Source: Opitutaceae bacterium EW11
GTDB lineage: Bacteria; Verrucomicrobiota; Verrucomicrobiia; Opitutales; Opitutaceae
NCBI GenBank assembly: GCA_003054665.1
Contig: QAYY01000001.1
Span: forward strand, 609,501 to 673,500
DNA length: 64,000 nt
Direction of reading: 5' to 3'
Under the pieces are notes generated by a model, which was not told the DNA's origin, did no database searches, and saw only the letters and a program-made list of their open reading frames with translations. Below, one piece after another: positions 35,353 through 44,527 of the stretch (positions are counted from its first letter, which is position 1; each line of letters begins with the position of its first letter). The translations under genes were made by a program, and so were the position numbers.

Positions 35353-36414
35353 TTACTTCTTGAAACTCTTCAGACGGCGGCGAGCCACCAGGCCGACAAG
35401 AGCGGCGGCGGCGAGCAGGCCATACGTCGAGGGCTCCGGCACCGGGCTGCCGTTCGGCGGCGGAGGCGGCTGATTGATGCCCGCGCGAGCCGTGAGATTG
35501 AGCCCCGCAAAGAAGATATTGTCGTCTCCGGAGGGGTTCTGGGTGTCGACGGTGAACGACGTCAGGCCCGTGGACAGGAACGGCGCCGGGTTGGAGGCGT
35601 TGCCCAGAGCAAGGTTGTAGAGCTCGTCGTCGTACCGCAGGTTATCGTTCCCGTGCACGTTGGGGTCGTCCGGATTCGTTGCCGAATCGTCGAGGCCACC
35701 GATCGTGATCAGCCCGCCGTTGTAGGAACCGCCGTCGTCTTCACCGCCGGCGGAAGATGTCAGGCGGCGGCCATTGACGTTGACCTGTGAAGACTGGTCC
35801 GAGCCGGACTGGTAGCTGTAGCCGATGCCGAGCGAGAAAAGCGCCTCGAAGCCGGGCGCGGTCGGATCGGTCAACGGCGAACCGAGATTCACGTTGAACG
35901 AATCGCCCGAGGCCACGCTGTAGCCGTCGAGCAACGCAATCGTGCGCTCCGATTCCGTCGGGTTGCTGTACACGACCACCAGCGCCTCGCCGTCGATCCC
36001 GTAGTTGGGATCCTCGGCGTTCACCAGAAAGTCGAAGCGGCTCGCGCTGCCCCCGCCGACTTTGGCGGCGACCTGCGAAGTGACGTCGATCCGGTATGCA
36101 CCCAGGCCATACGGATTCGAGCCGAGGCTGGTGAACGAACCGGAATTATACGTCATGCCGTCGAACGTGACCGAGCCCAGCGTCTGCGAGGGAGTCAGCG
36201 AGCTGTAGAGGAAGGCTTTTTGGATGGTGGAGCCCACCGGCACGTAGGCCTGCAGGGTGCCAACCGGCGTATCGTTGCTGCCAACGCCGTCGATGGACCA
36301 GTTGCCATTGCCGTTGAACTGATAGGCCAAGCCCAGGCTGGCGTGGGCCAGCGCGGGAGCCAGAAGCAGCGACAGGGAAAGCGCCGCGAGTTGATGGGGA
36401 GCTGCGATCTTCAT
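35353..36414 (-). CDS. PEP-CTERM protein with DUF3344-like/choice-of-anchor body
   Basis: 353 residues. Start at 36414 gives a signal peptide (LAALSLSLLLAPALAHA); the frame is open to 36501. The body is beta-rich, with a repeating pattern of aromatic strands (VGSTIQKAFLYSSLTPSQTLGSV, ASRFDFLVNAED, YGIDGEALVVVYSNP) that resembles surface-displayed beta-sandwich domains; 'DUF3344-like' is a guess. The tail has PPPPP, SPVPEPSTYG, a hydrophobic helix and RRRLKSFKK, i.e. an exosortase sorting signal. Leader is C/A-rich without Shine-Dalgarno. The gene stands alone and ends in its own terminator. Confidence 0.85.
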   Translation of the reverse strand: MKIAAPHQLAALSLSLLLAPALAHASLGLAYQFNGNGNWSIDGVGSNDTPVGTLQAYVPVGSTIQKAFLYSSLTPSQTLGSVTFDGMTYNSGSFTSLGSNPYGLGAYRIDVTSQVAAKVGGGSASRFDFLVNAEDPNYGIDGEALVVVYSNPTESERTIALLDGYSVASGDSFNVNLGSPLTDPTAPGFEALFSLGIGYSYQSGSDQSSQVNVNGRRLTSSAGGEDDGGSYNGGLITIGGLDDSATNPDDPNVHGNDNLRYDDELYNLALGNASNPAPFLSTGLTSFTVDTQNPSGDDNIFFAGLNLTARAGINQPPPPPNGSPVPEPSTYGLLAAAALVGLVARRRLKSFKK

Positions 36415-36599
36415 GTGTTGTGGTGGGGAGGAACGGACCGCTGGACACCCGGAGAATATCAAAACCACAGGCTTTGTTTCAGCAGAGCGACTGCGTTGCA
36501 TGCAGCCGGGCGAATGCCTAACCGGTTGGTAGGGCTTCCTCTTACACAGGGGCTAATTGCCCACATCTCGCCAACTAATCGCAATTCTGCCGAGCCCGC

Positions 36600-37367
36600 C
36601 TACTTCAAACGGGCCCACAGCTCCCACATAAACACCGCTGCGGCCACGGAAACATTGAGCGATTCGACGCGATTGCCTTTCCCGGGAATCAAGATCTGGG
36701 CCGTGCACGCTTGGGCGACTTCGGGTGAGAGGCCTTGCTCTTCGTTTCCCAAAACGAGAGCGATCGGTTTCGCGGGCCCGTGAGCGCGGCCGCGCGACGC
36801 CTGCCATTCGCCGAGAGGACGCGACGTCGGTCCGACGGCAGCGCCGATCACGTCGTACGTCTTCCGGAGCTGCAGGCAAAACTCCGGGAGTTCCGGGACA
36901 CTCCAGACGTGCAAATGCTCGAGTCCGCCCTCGGCAACCCGGTATGCAGCTTCGCCCGGCAACGCCTGCTGAGGATGATCTCGCAGCAACAGATCCTCGA
37001 TCCCGAAAAACGCCGCGGTGCGCGCGATCGCGCCGAGGTTGTGGGCATTGCCGATCCGGTCGAGAATCAGCAGTGGAGCGCGATTCGCCGTCCAGCGCGC
37101 CACGTCCCCCGGGGCGGGGGAAAGCAACGGCTGGGCTTCGATGACGGCCACCACGCCGCCGTGGTGCACCGTCCCGCCCACCTTCTCCAGCTCCGACGGC
37201 GTCACCACCCGGTAGATACGTTTCGTCTTCGCCAGGTGGCTGGACAGCTTCGCCAGCTTGCGGCTCGTCGGGTAATCAAAGTAGAGGCGCTTGATCGCGG
37301 CCGGGTCCCGGGCGAACAAGGCCTGCACCGCCGCCAGCCCGCAGACGGGAATCTCTTTCGGCTTCAT
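36600..37367 (-). CDS. TrmH/SpoU family RNA 2'-O-methyltransferase
   Basis: 255 residues from the ATG at 37367, preceded by GGGAGG. All three SPOUT motifs are visible: NAHNLGAIARTAAFFG (motif 1, with Asn110 and the catalytic-type Arg116), LVLGNEEQGLS (motif 2) and IPGKGNRVESLNVSVAAAVFMWE (motif 3, forming the SAM-binding trefoil knot). An N-terminal substrate-binding domain occupies about residues 1-90. It should methylate a ribose in rRNA or tRNA; family members include RlmB and TrmH, and the target cannot be fixed from sequence. The start overlaps the stop of the RlmM-like gene upstream by four bases (ATGA), so the two RNA methyltransferases are translationally coupled. Confidence 0.9.
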   Translation of the reverse strand: MKPKEIPVCGLAAVQALFARDPAAIKRLYFDYPTSRKLAKLSSHLAKTKRIYRVVTPSELEKVGGTVHHGGVVAVIEAQPLLSPAPGDVARWTANRAPLLILDRIGNAHNLGAIARTAAFFGIEDLLLRDHPQQALPGEAAYRVAEGGLEHLHVWSVPELPEFCLQLRKTYDVIGAAVGPTSRPLGEWQASRGRAHGPAKPIALVLGNEEQGLSPEVAQACTAQILIPGKGNRVESLNVSVAAAVFMWELWARLK

Positions 37368-38389
37368 GGGACGACCTCCCCGGTGATGGTGAACTCCTCG
37401 CGATTGTGGAACAGATGCCGGATCCGGACATTGCGCGCGCAACGGCCAAGGACCGCTTTCGGCGACCGCAGCTCCTCCAGCAGCGCGACGGGATTCGCGC
37501 GGCCGAACTTGAGAATCACCACGAACCGCCGGCATGCCGCGCGTTCTAGCCAGGGCTCCAGAAGATTGCGCATCACGTGGTGCGGCTCCTCCAGAAGGTC
37601 GCAGAACATCCAGTCATAGGCCTCGCCGGCAGGCGGAAAAAACGAGAACGCATCCGCGCGGCGATGCTCGATGTTGGGGTTGTTCGCCGCCCCCGCCTTC
37701 AAAGGACCGTTATCCACCGCAACCACATGCGCGCCGCGCTTCGCCGCGCTGTAGCTCCATCCGCCCGGCGCCGCTCCCAGATCCACCACCCTTTCGTCGG
37801 GTGATGGTTCACGACCGAGGATTCCGTACGCCTCCTCGATCTTCAGATAGGAGCGAGACGGAGCCTGGGGGTCGTCGGCCATCCGTCGTTGGCCGCCGAA
37901 TACGCAGCTTCTCGAGACGAAAGCGCGCTGGAAGTCGGCAAAATAGACGAAAAGGCCGCGCCTTTCTCCGGGACCCGCAGGCCTTTGGTCCGACGCAAGC
38001 TTCGCGACCCTACCCATTCGCTTCTTGAGCAACTCGAGCGCCGCACGCGCCACGCCGTCGGCCCGGCGGCCCAGGCCTTCCGTATTCCCCGCAGTGTCCA
38101 CGAGGAACGGCCAGGGAGCTTCGAAGCGCTCTTGTCGCGCAGAATCGAGAAACACCTGTGCGACCTTTTCCGCCAGGCCGTTGACCGAGTCGCCCGTCAC
38201 TTCCACCGGCGTCAGCAGAATCGCATGCGGGAAACACAGCTCGCCCAGGCGGGAGTCCGTCGTGCCTTCGGTCGTCGGCGTTCCACCGGTGCGCACCCAG
38301 CCAGAACCCTGCTCAAGTGAAGCAAAACCGGCCGAGCCGAGTTCCGCGACAAGCGAGCTTTCGAAGCCGGGCTGACAACGAAACAACAT
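37364..38389 (-). CDS. RlmM-like 23S rRNA 2'-O-ribose methyltransferase
   Basis: 341 residues. The C-terminal half is an RrmJ/FtsJ-type methyltransferase with the K-D-K-E tetrad: Lys183 in SYLKIEEAY, SAM-binding VVDLGAAPGG (201-210), Asp in WMFCDLLEEP, Lys in VVILKFGR and Glu in NREEFTITGE. The N-terminal half (MLFRCQPGFE, ELCFPHAI) looks like the RlmM N-terminal and THUMP region. RlmM methylates C2498 of 23S rRNA in Escherichia coli; the length (341 against 366) fits. Start at 38389 is chosen because protein similarity begins there; the frame is open to 38437. It overlaps the TrmH-like gene, forming a two-gene RNA-modification operon. Confidence 0.85.
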   Translation of the reverse strand: MLFRCQPGFESSLVAELGSAGFASLEQGSGWVRTGGTPTTEGTTDSRLGELCFPHAILLTPVEVTGDSVNGLAEKVAQVFLDSARQERFEAPWPFLVDTAGNTEGLGRRADGVARAALELLKKRMGRVAKLASDQRPAGPGERRGLFVYFADFQRAFVSRSCVFGGQRRMADDPQAPSRSYLKIEEAYGILGREPSPDERVVDLGAAPGGWSYSAAKRGAHVVAVDNGPLKAGAANNPNIEHRRADAFSFFPPAGEAYDWMFCDLLEEPHHVMRNLLEPWLERAACRRFVVILKFGRANPVALLEELRSPKAVLGRCARNVRIRHLFHNREEFTITGEVVP

Positions 38390-38496
38390 TCCGACAACCT
38401 GCGTTCCGTCGCAGCGGCGGCGAGCAGTTTCTTGCACCTCGCCAACTCCGAGGTATTGAACCGCCCATCCCTCAAGTGGTCTACCACGCGAAACCC

Positions 38497-39027
38497 ATGC
38501 GCGGATTCATCATCTTCCTGATCGGCGTCGTCATCGGGGCGGTTGCCCTGAGTTACATCAAGCAGCGGAACGCTCCCGCGGAGCGCCCCGCTCATTCGGC
38601 CTCGCAGCCGACAAATCCGCCTCCGCAGAAAACGTCGATCGTCGACGAGGCGCGCGATGCCGCAGTCTCTGCGAAGGACGCGGTCGCCGGCAAACTTCAG
38701 GACTGGCATCTGACCGGAGATGACATCAAACGGGATCTCGCGAAGACTGGAGAGGTGGTTCGCACCAATGCCAAAGCTGCCGGTGGCACCATCGCGACCG
38801 CCACCTCCAAGGCCCGCGTGATCACGGTCATCAAGACGAAGTACGCCTTGGACAAAGAGCTTTCCGCACGAAGCATCGAGGTCTCCTACGACGGCGGGAA
38901 AGTCACCCTGCAAGGCACGGTGGCTTCCGAGGCGTTGATCGGTAAGGCAATAGCACTCGCTTTGGACACCGACGGCGTGGCGGAGGTGAAATCGCTGCTT
39001 ACCGTAAGCCTCGCTGACAAACCGTAG
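38497..39027 (+). CDS. BON-domain protein with N-terminal membrane helix
   Basis: 176 residues. The ATG at 38497 opens directly on a membrane helix (FIIFLIGVVIGAVAL), then a Pro/Ser-rich linker, a helical stretch (VVRTNAKAAG) and a C-terminal BON domain (about 105-175: KTKYALDKELSARSIEVSYDGGKVTLQGTV, then GVAEVKSLLTV). BON domains bind phospholipids and occur in envelope-stress proteins such as OsmY. The long upstream extension in frame (to 38317) is antisense to the RlmM-like gene and was not used. Likely an inner-membrane-anchored periplasmic protein. Confidence 0.87.
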   Translation: MRGFIIFLIGVVIGAVALSYIKQRNAPAERPAHSASQPTNPPPQKTSIVDEARDAAVSAKDAVAGKLQDWHLTGDDIKRDLAKTGEVVRTNAKAAGGTIATATSKARVITVIKTKYALDKELSARSIEVSYDGGKVTLQGTVASEALIGKAIALALDTDGVAEVKSLLTVSLADKP

Positions 39028-39107
39028 AGTCGGAATAACACGGCCCGGTCGGCAGCGCACACGTCCGGACATGGAAGGCCTGCAACAGCGTTGCCCTGCT
39101 CCGCCTG

Positions 39108-39126
39108 CCCCGCAGACTCTGCGGGG
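39108..39126 (+). promoter_or_regulatory. Hairpin abutting the DUF1653 start codon
   Basis: CCCCGCAG (39108-39115) pairs perfectly with CTGCGGGG (39119-39126) around a three-base loop. The last GGGG of the stem is the only candidate ribosome binding site and touches the ATG at 39127, so a folded mRNA would hide it. No T run follows, so it is not a terminator. Confidence 0.45.
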
Positions 39127-39354
39127 ATGACCCAAGCGCCTCAGATTCGCCCCGGCCGATATCGCCACTATAAAGGTAAGGAATACCGGGTCGTCGCTCT
39201 CGCCCGGCACTCGGAGACGCTGGAGCCCCTGGTGGTCTACCAGCAACTGTACGGAGACGGGGGTTGGTGGGTTCGGCCCGCCGCGATGTTTTCGGAATCC
39301 GTGATTGTGAACGGTCAGCCGACCCCACGCTTCGGCTTCGTTTCGGAAACTTGA
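39127..39354 (+). CDS. DUF1653 domain protein
   Basis: 75 residues; the whole protein is the DUF1653 domain: GRYRHYKGKEYRVVALARHS, then LEPLVVYQQLYGDGGWWVRP and a final MF-x-E-x-V strand. It is a small cytoplasmic beta protein of unknown role, widespread in bacteria. Start at 39127 follows the domain boundary; the frame goes up to 39091 without conserved residues. It lies 10 bases before the glycerate kinase gene and is probably co-transcribed with it. Confidence 0.9.
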   Translation: MTQAPQIRPGRYRHYKGKEYRVVALARHSETLEPLVVYQQLYGDGGWWVRPAAMFSESVIVNGQPTPRFGFVSET

Positions 39355-39364
39355 AAGACGAGCC

Positions 39365-40522
39365 ATGCGCGTGCTCGTCGCATTCGACAAGTTCAAGCAC
39401 GCCATCTCCGCCGGACAGGCTTGTGGTGCAGCAAGGTTGGCTCTGAAGAAGACGAGGCGCGATTGGGAACTCGACCTGTGTCCTCTCACGGATGGAGGCG
39501 ATGGCTTCGAGTCCATCCTCGCGGATGCGCTCCGCGCCGAGAGGATTCCAGTATCGGTGACCGGCCCGCGAGGGGGTCTTGTCTCCGCGAGCGTATCGCT
39601 TGTCCGACTCGCCCAGCTGCCGCCGGCCGTGCGCTCGATCATCGATCCACCAAGCCGGTCCGAAGGAACGCTCGCAATCGTCGAAATGGCGCGCGCTTCG
39701 GGGCTGGCGCTCCTCCCGCCCGAGCTGAGAAATCCCTGGGAAACGACCACCTACGGCACCGGCCAGCTCCTGCGTGCGGCGGCGGAGATGGGCGCCAGTG
39801 CGATCCTGCTCGGTATTGGCGGAAGTGCGACAAACGATCTCGGACTCGGAGCTCTAAACGCGCTCGGAATTGAGTTCCGGACCTCGAGCGGATCTAAGGT
39901 GCGCCCGCCGACTCCGGCGCTATGGCAGACCATCGCCAGCATCGAGGGAGACGTGTTCGAGGCGCTTCCGCCGGTGTTGATCGCAACGGACGTTACGAAT
40001 CCGCTGCTTGGGCCCGAAGGTTGCTCCGCCGTTTTCGGACCGCAAAAAGGCCTTTCGGCCTCCGACGTCGCCAGGATGGAAGAATCGGCAGAAAGCATGG
40101 CCCGGGCGCTCTGCGCTTACTTCAGACTCTCCTCAGACCAGACGCGAAGCCCCGGAGCCGGGGCGGCCGGTGGGCTTGCCTTCGGCCTGTTGTGCACAAA
40201 ACGGGCCCGGATCGTCCCCGGTTTTGACGTCGTGGCCGATAGCCTCGATTTGGACCGACGCATCGCCGCAGCCGACGTGGTCATCACCGGCGAAGGCCGT
40301 TTCGACGCGAGTTCGCTCGGGGGCAAAGGCCCTGGCTCGCTCGCAGCGCGGGCGTTGGCCGCAAACAAGCCCGTGCACGTCTTTGCCGGCCAGGTATCAG
40401 TCGGTCCACGCCAGGGTTTGCAGCTCCACGCATTGTCCCGTCCCGACGCACTGCCCAGTTCCGAGACCCTAGCGAGGACAGCCGAGGATCTCAGAAGCTG
40501 CGTCGAGCACGTCTTCGGCTGA
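39365..40522 (+). CDS. Glycerate 2-kinase (GarK/GlxK family)
   Basis: 385 residues, the normal length of the family. It opens with MRVLVAFDKFKHAISAG and has PLTDGGDG near residues 40-47, GIGGSATNDLGLGALNALG near 155-173 and ITGEGRFDASSLGGKGP near the C-terminus, all typical. The enzyme phosphorylates D-glycerate with ATP to 2-phosphoglycerate, feeding glyoxylate-derived or sugar-acid carbon into glycolysis. The gene follows DUF1653 by 10 bases. No other genes of glyoxylate or galactarate use are in the window. Cytoplasmic. Confidence 0.93.
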   Translation: MRVLVAFDKFKHAISAGQACGAARLALKKTRRDWELDLCPLTDGGDGFESILADALRAERIPVSVTGPRGGLVSASVSLVRLAQLPPAVRSIIDPPSRSEGTLAIVEMARASGLALLPPELRNPWETTTYGTGQLLRAAAEMGASAILLGIGGSATNDLGLGALNALGIEFRTSSGSKVRPPTPALWQTIASIEGDVFEALPPVLIATDVTNPLLGPEGCSAVFGPQKGLSASDVARMEESAESMARALCAYFRLSSDQTRSPGAGAAGGLAFGLLCTKRARIVPGFDVVADSLDLDRRIAAADVVITGEGRFDASSLGGKGPGSLAARALAANKPVHVFAGQVSVGPRQGLQLHALSRPDALPSSETLARTAEDLRSCVEHVFG

Positions 40523-40571
40523 ATTGCGCCAAAACCACGGCGCGTCCGTTCACCGCGGAGCGACACTCTCG

Positions 40572-42977
40572 CTACATCGGCGCCCCAACGGCTGCGAACT
40601 GCCCGCCCTTGCCGACGTTGCCGAGCCGATAAACACTGAGCCTCGCGTTTTCGAAAACGAGCGCACTGTCGGCGAGATTCGGCTTCGCGTCATCGGCGAT
40701 CAATCGGTCGATCAGCAGGTACTGGGGCCGCAGCGTGGTCGAACCCACCAAGAGGCTGGCCGGCATTCCGTCGTAGAAAACCTCCGCGGCTTCCTCCAGC
40801 CGGCGAACCGCCTCGGGCTGATTGAGCACGTAGGCTGGTCCCTCGACCCAGAGTCGGCGCTCCGCGAGCGCAGAATAGTAGTAGTATTTGTCGACCGTCG
40901 TGTCGTCGATACACGCAAGCCCTCCGGGTCGAACATTCCGGGCAGTAAATGCATTGGCGAGGATGACGGATTCCTTGGGCGTGTGACTGCGTATCCACGT
41001 CATCCCCTCGAGCAGTAGAGCCCATTCGCGCGATATCGTTCTCTTGGGCTCAACACACCACGTATTGAAACCTTGGATGCTACGCAGGCGCCAGTGGTTG
41101 ACCTGCACGGCCAGCAATACCGCCAAGGCGATCATCGGGGACATTCTCCACAAAAACCTCGCGAACGCGGCCCCGTGCTTGTCGGCGCCGGATTCCTTGG
41201 CGGGCCCGACAACAAACGCAAACGCGGCCACGACGATAACCGCGTGCCACCATGCAACCACGTCGGCCGCCACCAGAGCCACCGCACCGGCCACGACCGC
41301 AAGCAGCGCGAGTCGCCGGAGATGAAGCCGGGCGTCCCTGTCCGCGGCGAGCACTCGGACCCACGCCGATTCGGAAAGCCTGCTCATTTCCGCTGCGGCG
41401 AGAACACCGGCTGGGAGTTGAATGGGGAAGAAAAGGTAAAGCTGCGACTGGCTGTCGAGGGACAGGAACTGCCCAAACGCAAAATACATCAGCGCAATCA
41501 GGCCCAGCCAGAGCACGAGGGATGGATTCGCCGTTTGTTTCCACGTCCACATGTGCCGAAGCGCGAGAAGCCGAACGCCGCAGAATCCGGCTGAAACAAC
41601 CGCGCCGCAACCGATCATCGCTCCGATGCGGCTGGCGCCAGCGGGAAGGCCCCACCCCTCCAGCCTCTGCGTCCAGGCCGCTAGATGGTCGGTCCAGAAT
41701 CCAGCAATTCCGAACGACGCAAATGGGTAAAAGCTAGCCGCGCCTGTGCCCCAAGCTGCGAGTGTGCTGAAGTACACCGCCGAGAACCCGACTCCGAGGA
41801 AAGCCAACGTCACCATGCCGCGCCACGGGAATCGCCGACCAGCAAACCAGATCATGCTTAACCAGACACCCAGGGCTAGAATCAGCGGCGGCACGACTGT
41901 TCCCTTGGCACCCGTCGCGATTGCGGAGAGGAGAGCCAAAACCGCAAAGCTCGGCCAAGGATGTCCGTCCTGCGTCACAAGTCGGTGTATCCAGAGGATC
42001 AAGGCTCCCGAAAAAACCATCCCGAAAAAGAACGTTGGGCTGATGAATAACCATCGAACGAAGAGATTCCCAAACGTGCTGTGGTCCGCCGAGGCGACAA
42101 ACGAGAGTTCATCCGCGGCCAGCACCAGGCACACCGCCAAAACCCCAGCCCAAGGGCTTCTGCGAGCATCCTTGCCCAAAACGAACACCTGGGCCGTCAG
42201 TACCGCGGCAAGCGGGAGGACAAACAGCCGAAAAGCCACGAGATCGAGGCTTACTCCCGTGACCAAGGAAGCCGCCGCAATATGGACAAGAAGGAAGTAG
42301 TGATACGTCAAAGGTGCGCCCGCCAAGCTCGGATCACCCAATGGCCAGTGCTGCTTTATCTCTGCCGCACGGCTCAACAAATATGCCCAATCGTGATGGG
42401 TCGCCGTTGAGAGCACGCCGCCCGCCAGGGGCGAGCCCGCATAAAAGCGACAGACAATCGAAAACACCATCAGCGCCGAAAACGCAGCCAGACTCAAGAG
42501 CATGACAGGCGAGCCATGCCCCATCCGGCCGAAGGATCGGCCTGCCCTGCGCGTCCGGTGCCACTGCAGGAAGAACAGTCCCACCCAAATCAGCGGCAGG
42601 TATGGCAGCAAGGGCCGCACATGCGCTGCCGAGGTTGCGAAAAAGGTGAGAATCTCAATGGCAAAGCCGATCGGCACACCTACCGCGAGGCTCTCTAGAA
42701 AAGAGACAGGGTGTTTCTGGGCAAAGCGCAGGACCACGACTCCCGGCAGCCAGACGGACACAATCATGTACATACCGTATCTCGCCACCGCCGCGTGATC
42801 GTATCCGCAGGACCTCGCGACCATCCAGTACGCTAGGAGCAGCATTCCAATAATCCCGCCAACGGTGGCCAAGCCCGAGACCGTAGGCGGTCTGCGCAGC
42901 CATGAGGCTGCCAAATCAACATGAAACAACCAATTGATCTTATGGTAGTTACGAGAAACCGCGGGCCGGGATGGCAT
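40572..42977 (-). CDS. Polytopic membrane protein, possible membrane glycosyltransferase
   Basis: 801 residues from the ATG at 42977. About 16 hydrophobic segments span residues 30-640; HDWAYLLSRAAEIKQHWPLGDPSL, followed by TYHYFLLVH, lies in the first large loop and resembles the acidic substrate loop of GT-C transferases. The last ~150 residues are soluble (SREWALLLEGMTWIRSHTPKESVILAN, then TTVDKYYYYSALAERRLWVEGP), a layout seen in the PMT/ArnT-like and DUF2079/DUF2298-like membrane proteins of cell-surface polysaccharide synthesis. I cannot pick one family. In the inner membrane. It stands alone and is divergent from the PEP-CTERM gene at 43306. Confidence 0.75.
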   Translation of the reverse strand: MPSRPAVSRNYHKINWLFHVDLAASWLRRPPTVSGLATVGGIIGMLLLAYWMVARSCGYDHAAVARYGMYMIVSVWLPGVVVLRFAQKHPVSFLESLAVGVPIGFAIEILTFFATSAAHVRPLLPYLPLIWVGLFFLQWHRTRRAGRSFGRMGHGSPVMLLSLAAFSALMVFSIVCRFYAGSPLAGGVLSTATHHDWAYLLSRAAEIKQHWPLGDPSLAGAPLTYHYFLLVHIAAASLVTGVSLDLVAFRLFVLPLAAVLTAQVFVLGKDARRSPWAGVLAVCLVLAADELSFVASADHSTFGNLFVRWLFISPTFFFGMVFSGALILWIHRLVTQDGHPWPSFAVLALLSAIATGAKGTVVPPLILALGVWLSMIWFAGRRFPWRGMVTLAFLGVGFSAVYFSTLAAWGTGAASFYPFASFGIAGFWTDHLAAWTQRLEGWGLPAGASRIGAMIGCGAVVSAGFCGVRLLALRHMWTWKQTANPSLVLWLGLIALMYFAFGQFLSLDSQSQLYLFFPIQLPAGVLAAAEMSRLSESAWVRVLAADRDARLHLRRLALLAVVAGAVALVAADVVAWWHAVIVVAAFAFVVGPAKESGADKHGAAFARFLWRMSPMIALAVLLAVQVNHWRLRSIQGFNTWCVEPKRTISREWALLLEGMTWIRSHTPKESVILANAFTARNVRPGGLACIDDTTVDKYYYYSALAERRLWVEGPAYVLNQPEAVRRLEEAAEVFYDGMPASLLVGSTTLRPQYLLIDRLIADDAKPNLADSALVFENARLSVYRLGNVGKGGQFAAVGAPM

Positions 42978-43305
42978 GCAATACGGGCGCGAATGCGCGG
43001 GTTGGGGCGTGGGGGGAAGCGACTGCCGAGATCCTAGAGTGGGGTGGACGCTCGTGCGGTAATTCGCGAATGCACCCAGTCCCTCCGGTTGTCCAGCAGC
43101 GCACATAACGTTCGCGCCGCACAGTCAGATTCTCGCCCATGAGCCCGACACACGTCGCCTCGCGCGGGGAGTTCTTGAGACCGGAATCTTGTGCAAGCTG
43201 TCAGGTTTTTCCTCAGCAAACCTCCATGGCGGTGCCTTACAGCAGTGGCCCACGCTTTCTGATACATTCCCGCCAAGGTTATCCTAACCCCTAAGGGAGA
43301 AAATC
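42978..43305. promoter_or_regulatory. Divergent promoter region
   Basis: 328 bases between two divergent genes. Close to the right gene there is a short inverted repeat GGTTA TCC TAACC (43277-43289) and then AAGGGAG (43293-43299), a good ribosome binding site for the ATG at 43306. I see no supported gene in this stretch. Confidence 0.45.
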
Positions 43306-44109
43306 ATGAGAACGTTATCGGCCGCCGTCGTGCTGGCCATGTCAGTCACCTTCTGCGCACAAGCTCAGCTGGCTCCGCTGCCAGCCTCGTCCGTCGAGGA
43401 CGGAATCTGCGTCCAAGCCCCTGGAGCAAATTCGGGATGGGCCAATACACCGCTGGCGAATTACCGAGTGGCCGCAGACAACCCTTTCAACACGCCGATG
43501 CCAGGAGGTACGGACGCCCACGGGATTCTGTGGAGCTCGGCCTCGCCGGGACGCAATGGGATCCTCGAAAATGGCGGCACCTACCGGACAGTTTTTCTCG
43601 GTTCAGCAGGAGCTTTGGGCTCGGGCGTCGGGTACTGCTATGGGGCTTCGCCGTTTGACCCAGACGCTTTCACGTTGGCCGATCTCTCCAATCCAACGCC
43701 CAACCTCGCGGGGTTCGGGAATCACGCTGACGTATCTGTCTCGGTGGGAGACGCCCAATCCTTCGATTTCTGGTTTAGCACCAATTACGGCACCTACACC
43801 TTGTTTGCGCCGGAAAACGGCCAAGCGGACCCGACGGTTCAGGGAAGCGTGCTCTGGACCCAGACGCCGCTGCTTATACCGACGTTCATCCCCGCTCTAG
43901 GCCAGCAAGCCCTCGTGGAGACATGGATTGTCAGCATCTCGGAGCAGAACGGCACCGCCCCCGCCTCCGAATACCGGATCGCGTTTCAGCAATTCGCGAT
44001 GCAAGGAAGCCCTTTGGTCCCAATCCCCGAACCAACCACGTACGCCTGGTGTGCCGCAGCTCTCTGCGGTGTGATCGTTCTATTTCGTCGGCGTCGCCTA
44101 CAGTCGTAG
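43306..44109 (+). CDS. PEP-CTERM protein
   Basis: 267 residues. Signal peptide with cleavage near CAQAQ, a beta-rich body of no known family (GYCYGASPFDPDAF, SFDFWFSTNYGTYTLF) and a sorting tail IPEPTTYA, helix AALCGVIVLF and RRRRLQS. The protein is exported and should be processed by an exosortase. A strong AAGGGAG site sits upstream, unlike the SD-less leaders of the other PEP-CTERM genes here. No neighbours suggest a role. Confidence 0.85.
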   Translation: MRTLSAAVVLAMSVTFCAQAQLAPLPASSVEDGICVQAPGANSGWANTPLANYRVAADNPFNTPMPGGTDAHGILWSSASPGRNGILENGGTYRTVFLGSAGALGSGVGYCYGASPFDPDAFTLADLSNPTPNLAGFGNHADVSVSVGDAQSFDFWFSTNYGTYTLFAPENGQADPTVQGSVLWTQTPLLIPTFIPALGQQALVETWIVSISEQNGTAPASEYRIAFQQFAMQGSPLVPIPEPTTYAWCAAALCGVIVLFRRRRLQS

Positions 44110-44152
44110 GCGCAGGGTTGCGGCAACGCGCGCAAGCGGTGAAACTCCGGGC

Positions 44153-44527
44153 ATGACCCCGCTTGCCGCTCTGGCTCCTGCGTGGATTCTTTTCGAGATC
44201 CTACAACTCGTCGCCGGAGAGCGTCTTCTCGGGCTGAAACAGATTCAGGCAGGCCGGGATACCCGGCAGACAGAGCCTAGCCAAACCGTATCCGCTGTCT
44301 GGGTGAGCTTCATCCTGCTCTACTGGGCGTGGATGTTCGCGATGTTCTTCGCACATGTGGGCAGGCCACAATTGCTCGCGCTCCTGGGCGTGTCCCTTCT
44401 CGGAATGACAGTGCGGCGAGTCTGCACCCTTCGTTGGGTGCTCGTCGTGCTCACTTTTGAGGGAGCGATACGGATCGGAATGCTCGTTTCTCTAGGCGTT
44501 CTTCTCTGGCGTGGGGCTCCAGGATGA
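44153..44527 (+). CDS. Small membrane protein coupled to the amidase gene
   Basis: 124 residues with three to four hydrophobic segments (about 3-20, 45-68, 70-88 and 98-118). The last codons overlap the amidase start (ATGA), so translation is coupled. A small membrane protein next to a peptidoglycan amidase is the arrangement of a holin and endolysin, but chromosomal amidases with membrane partners also exist, and I see no phage genes nearby. No family recognised. Confidence 0.65.
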   Translation: MTPLAALAPAWILFEILQLVAGERLLGLKQIQAGRDTRQTEPSQTVSAVWVSFILLYWAWMFAMFFAHVGRPQLLALLGVSLLGMTVRRVCTLRWVLVVLTFEGAIRIGMLVSLGVLLWRGAPG

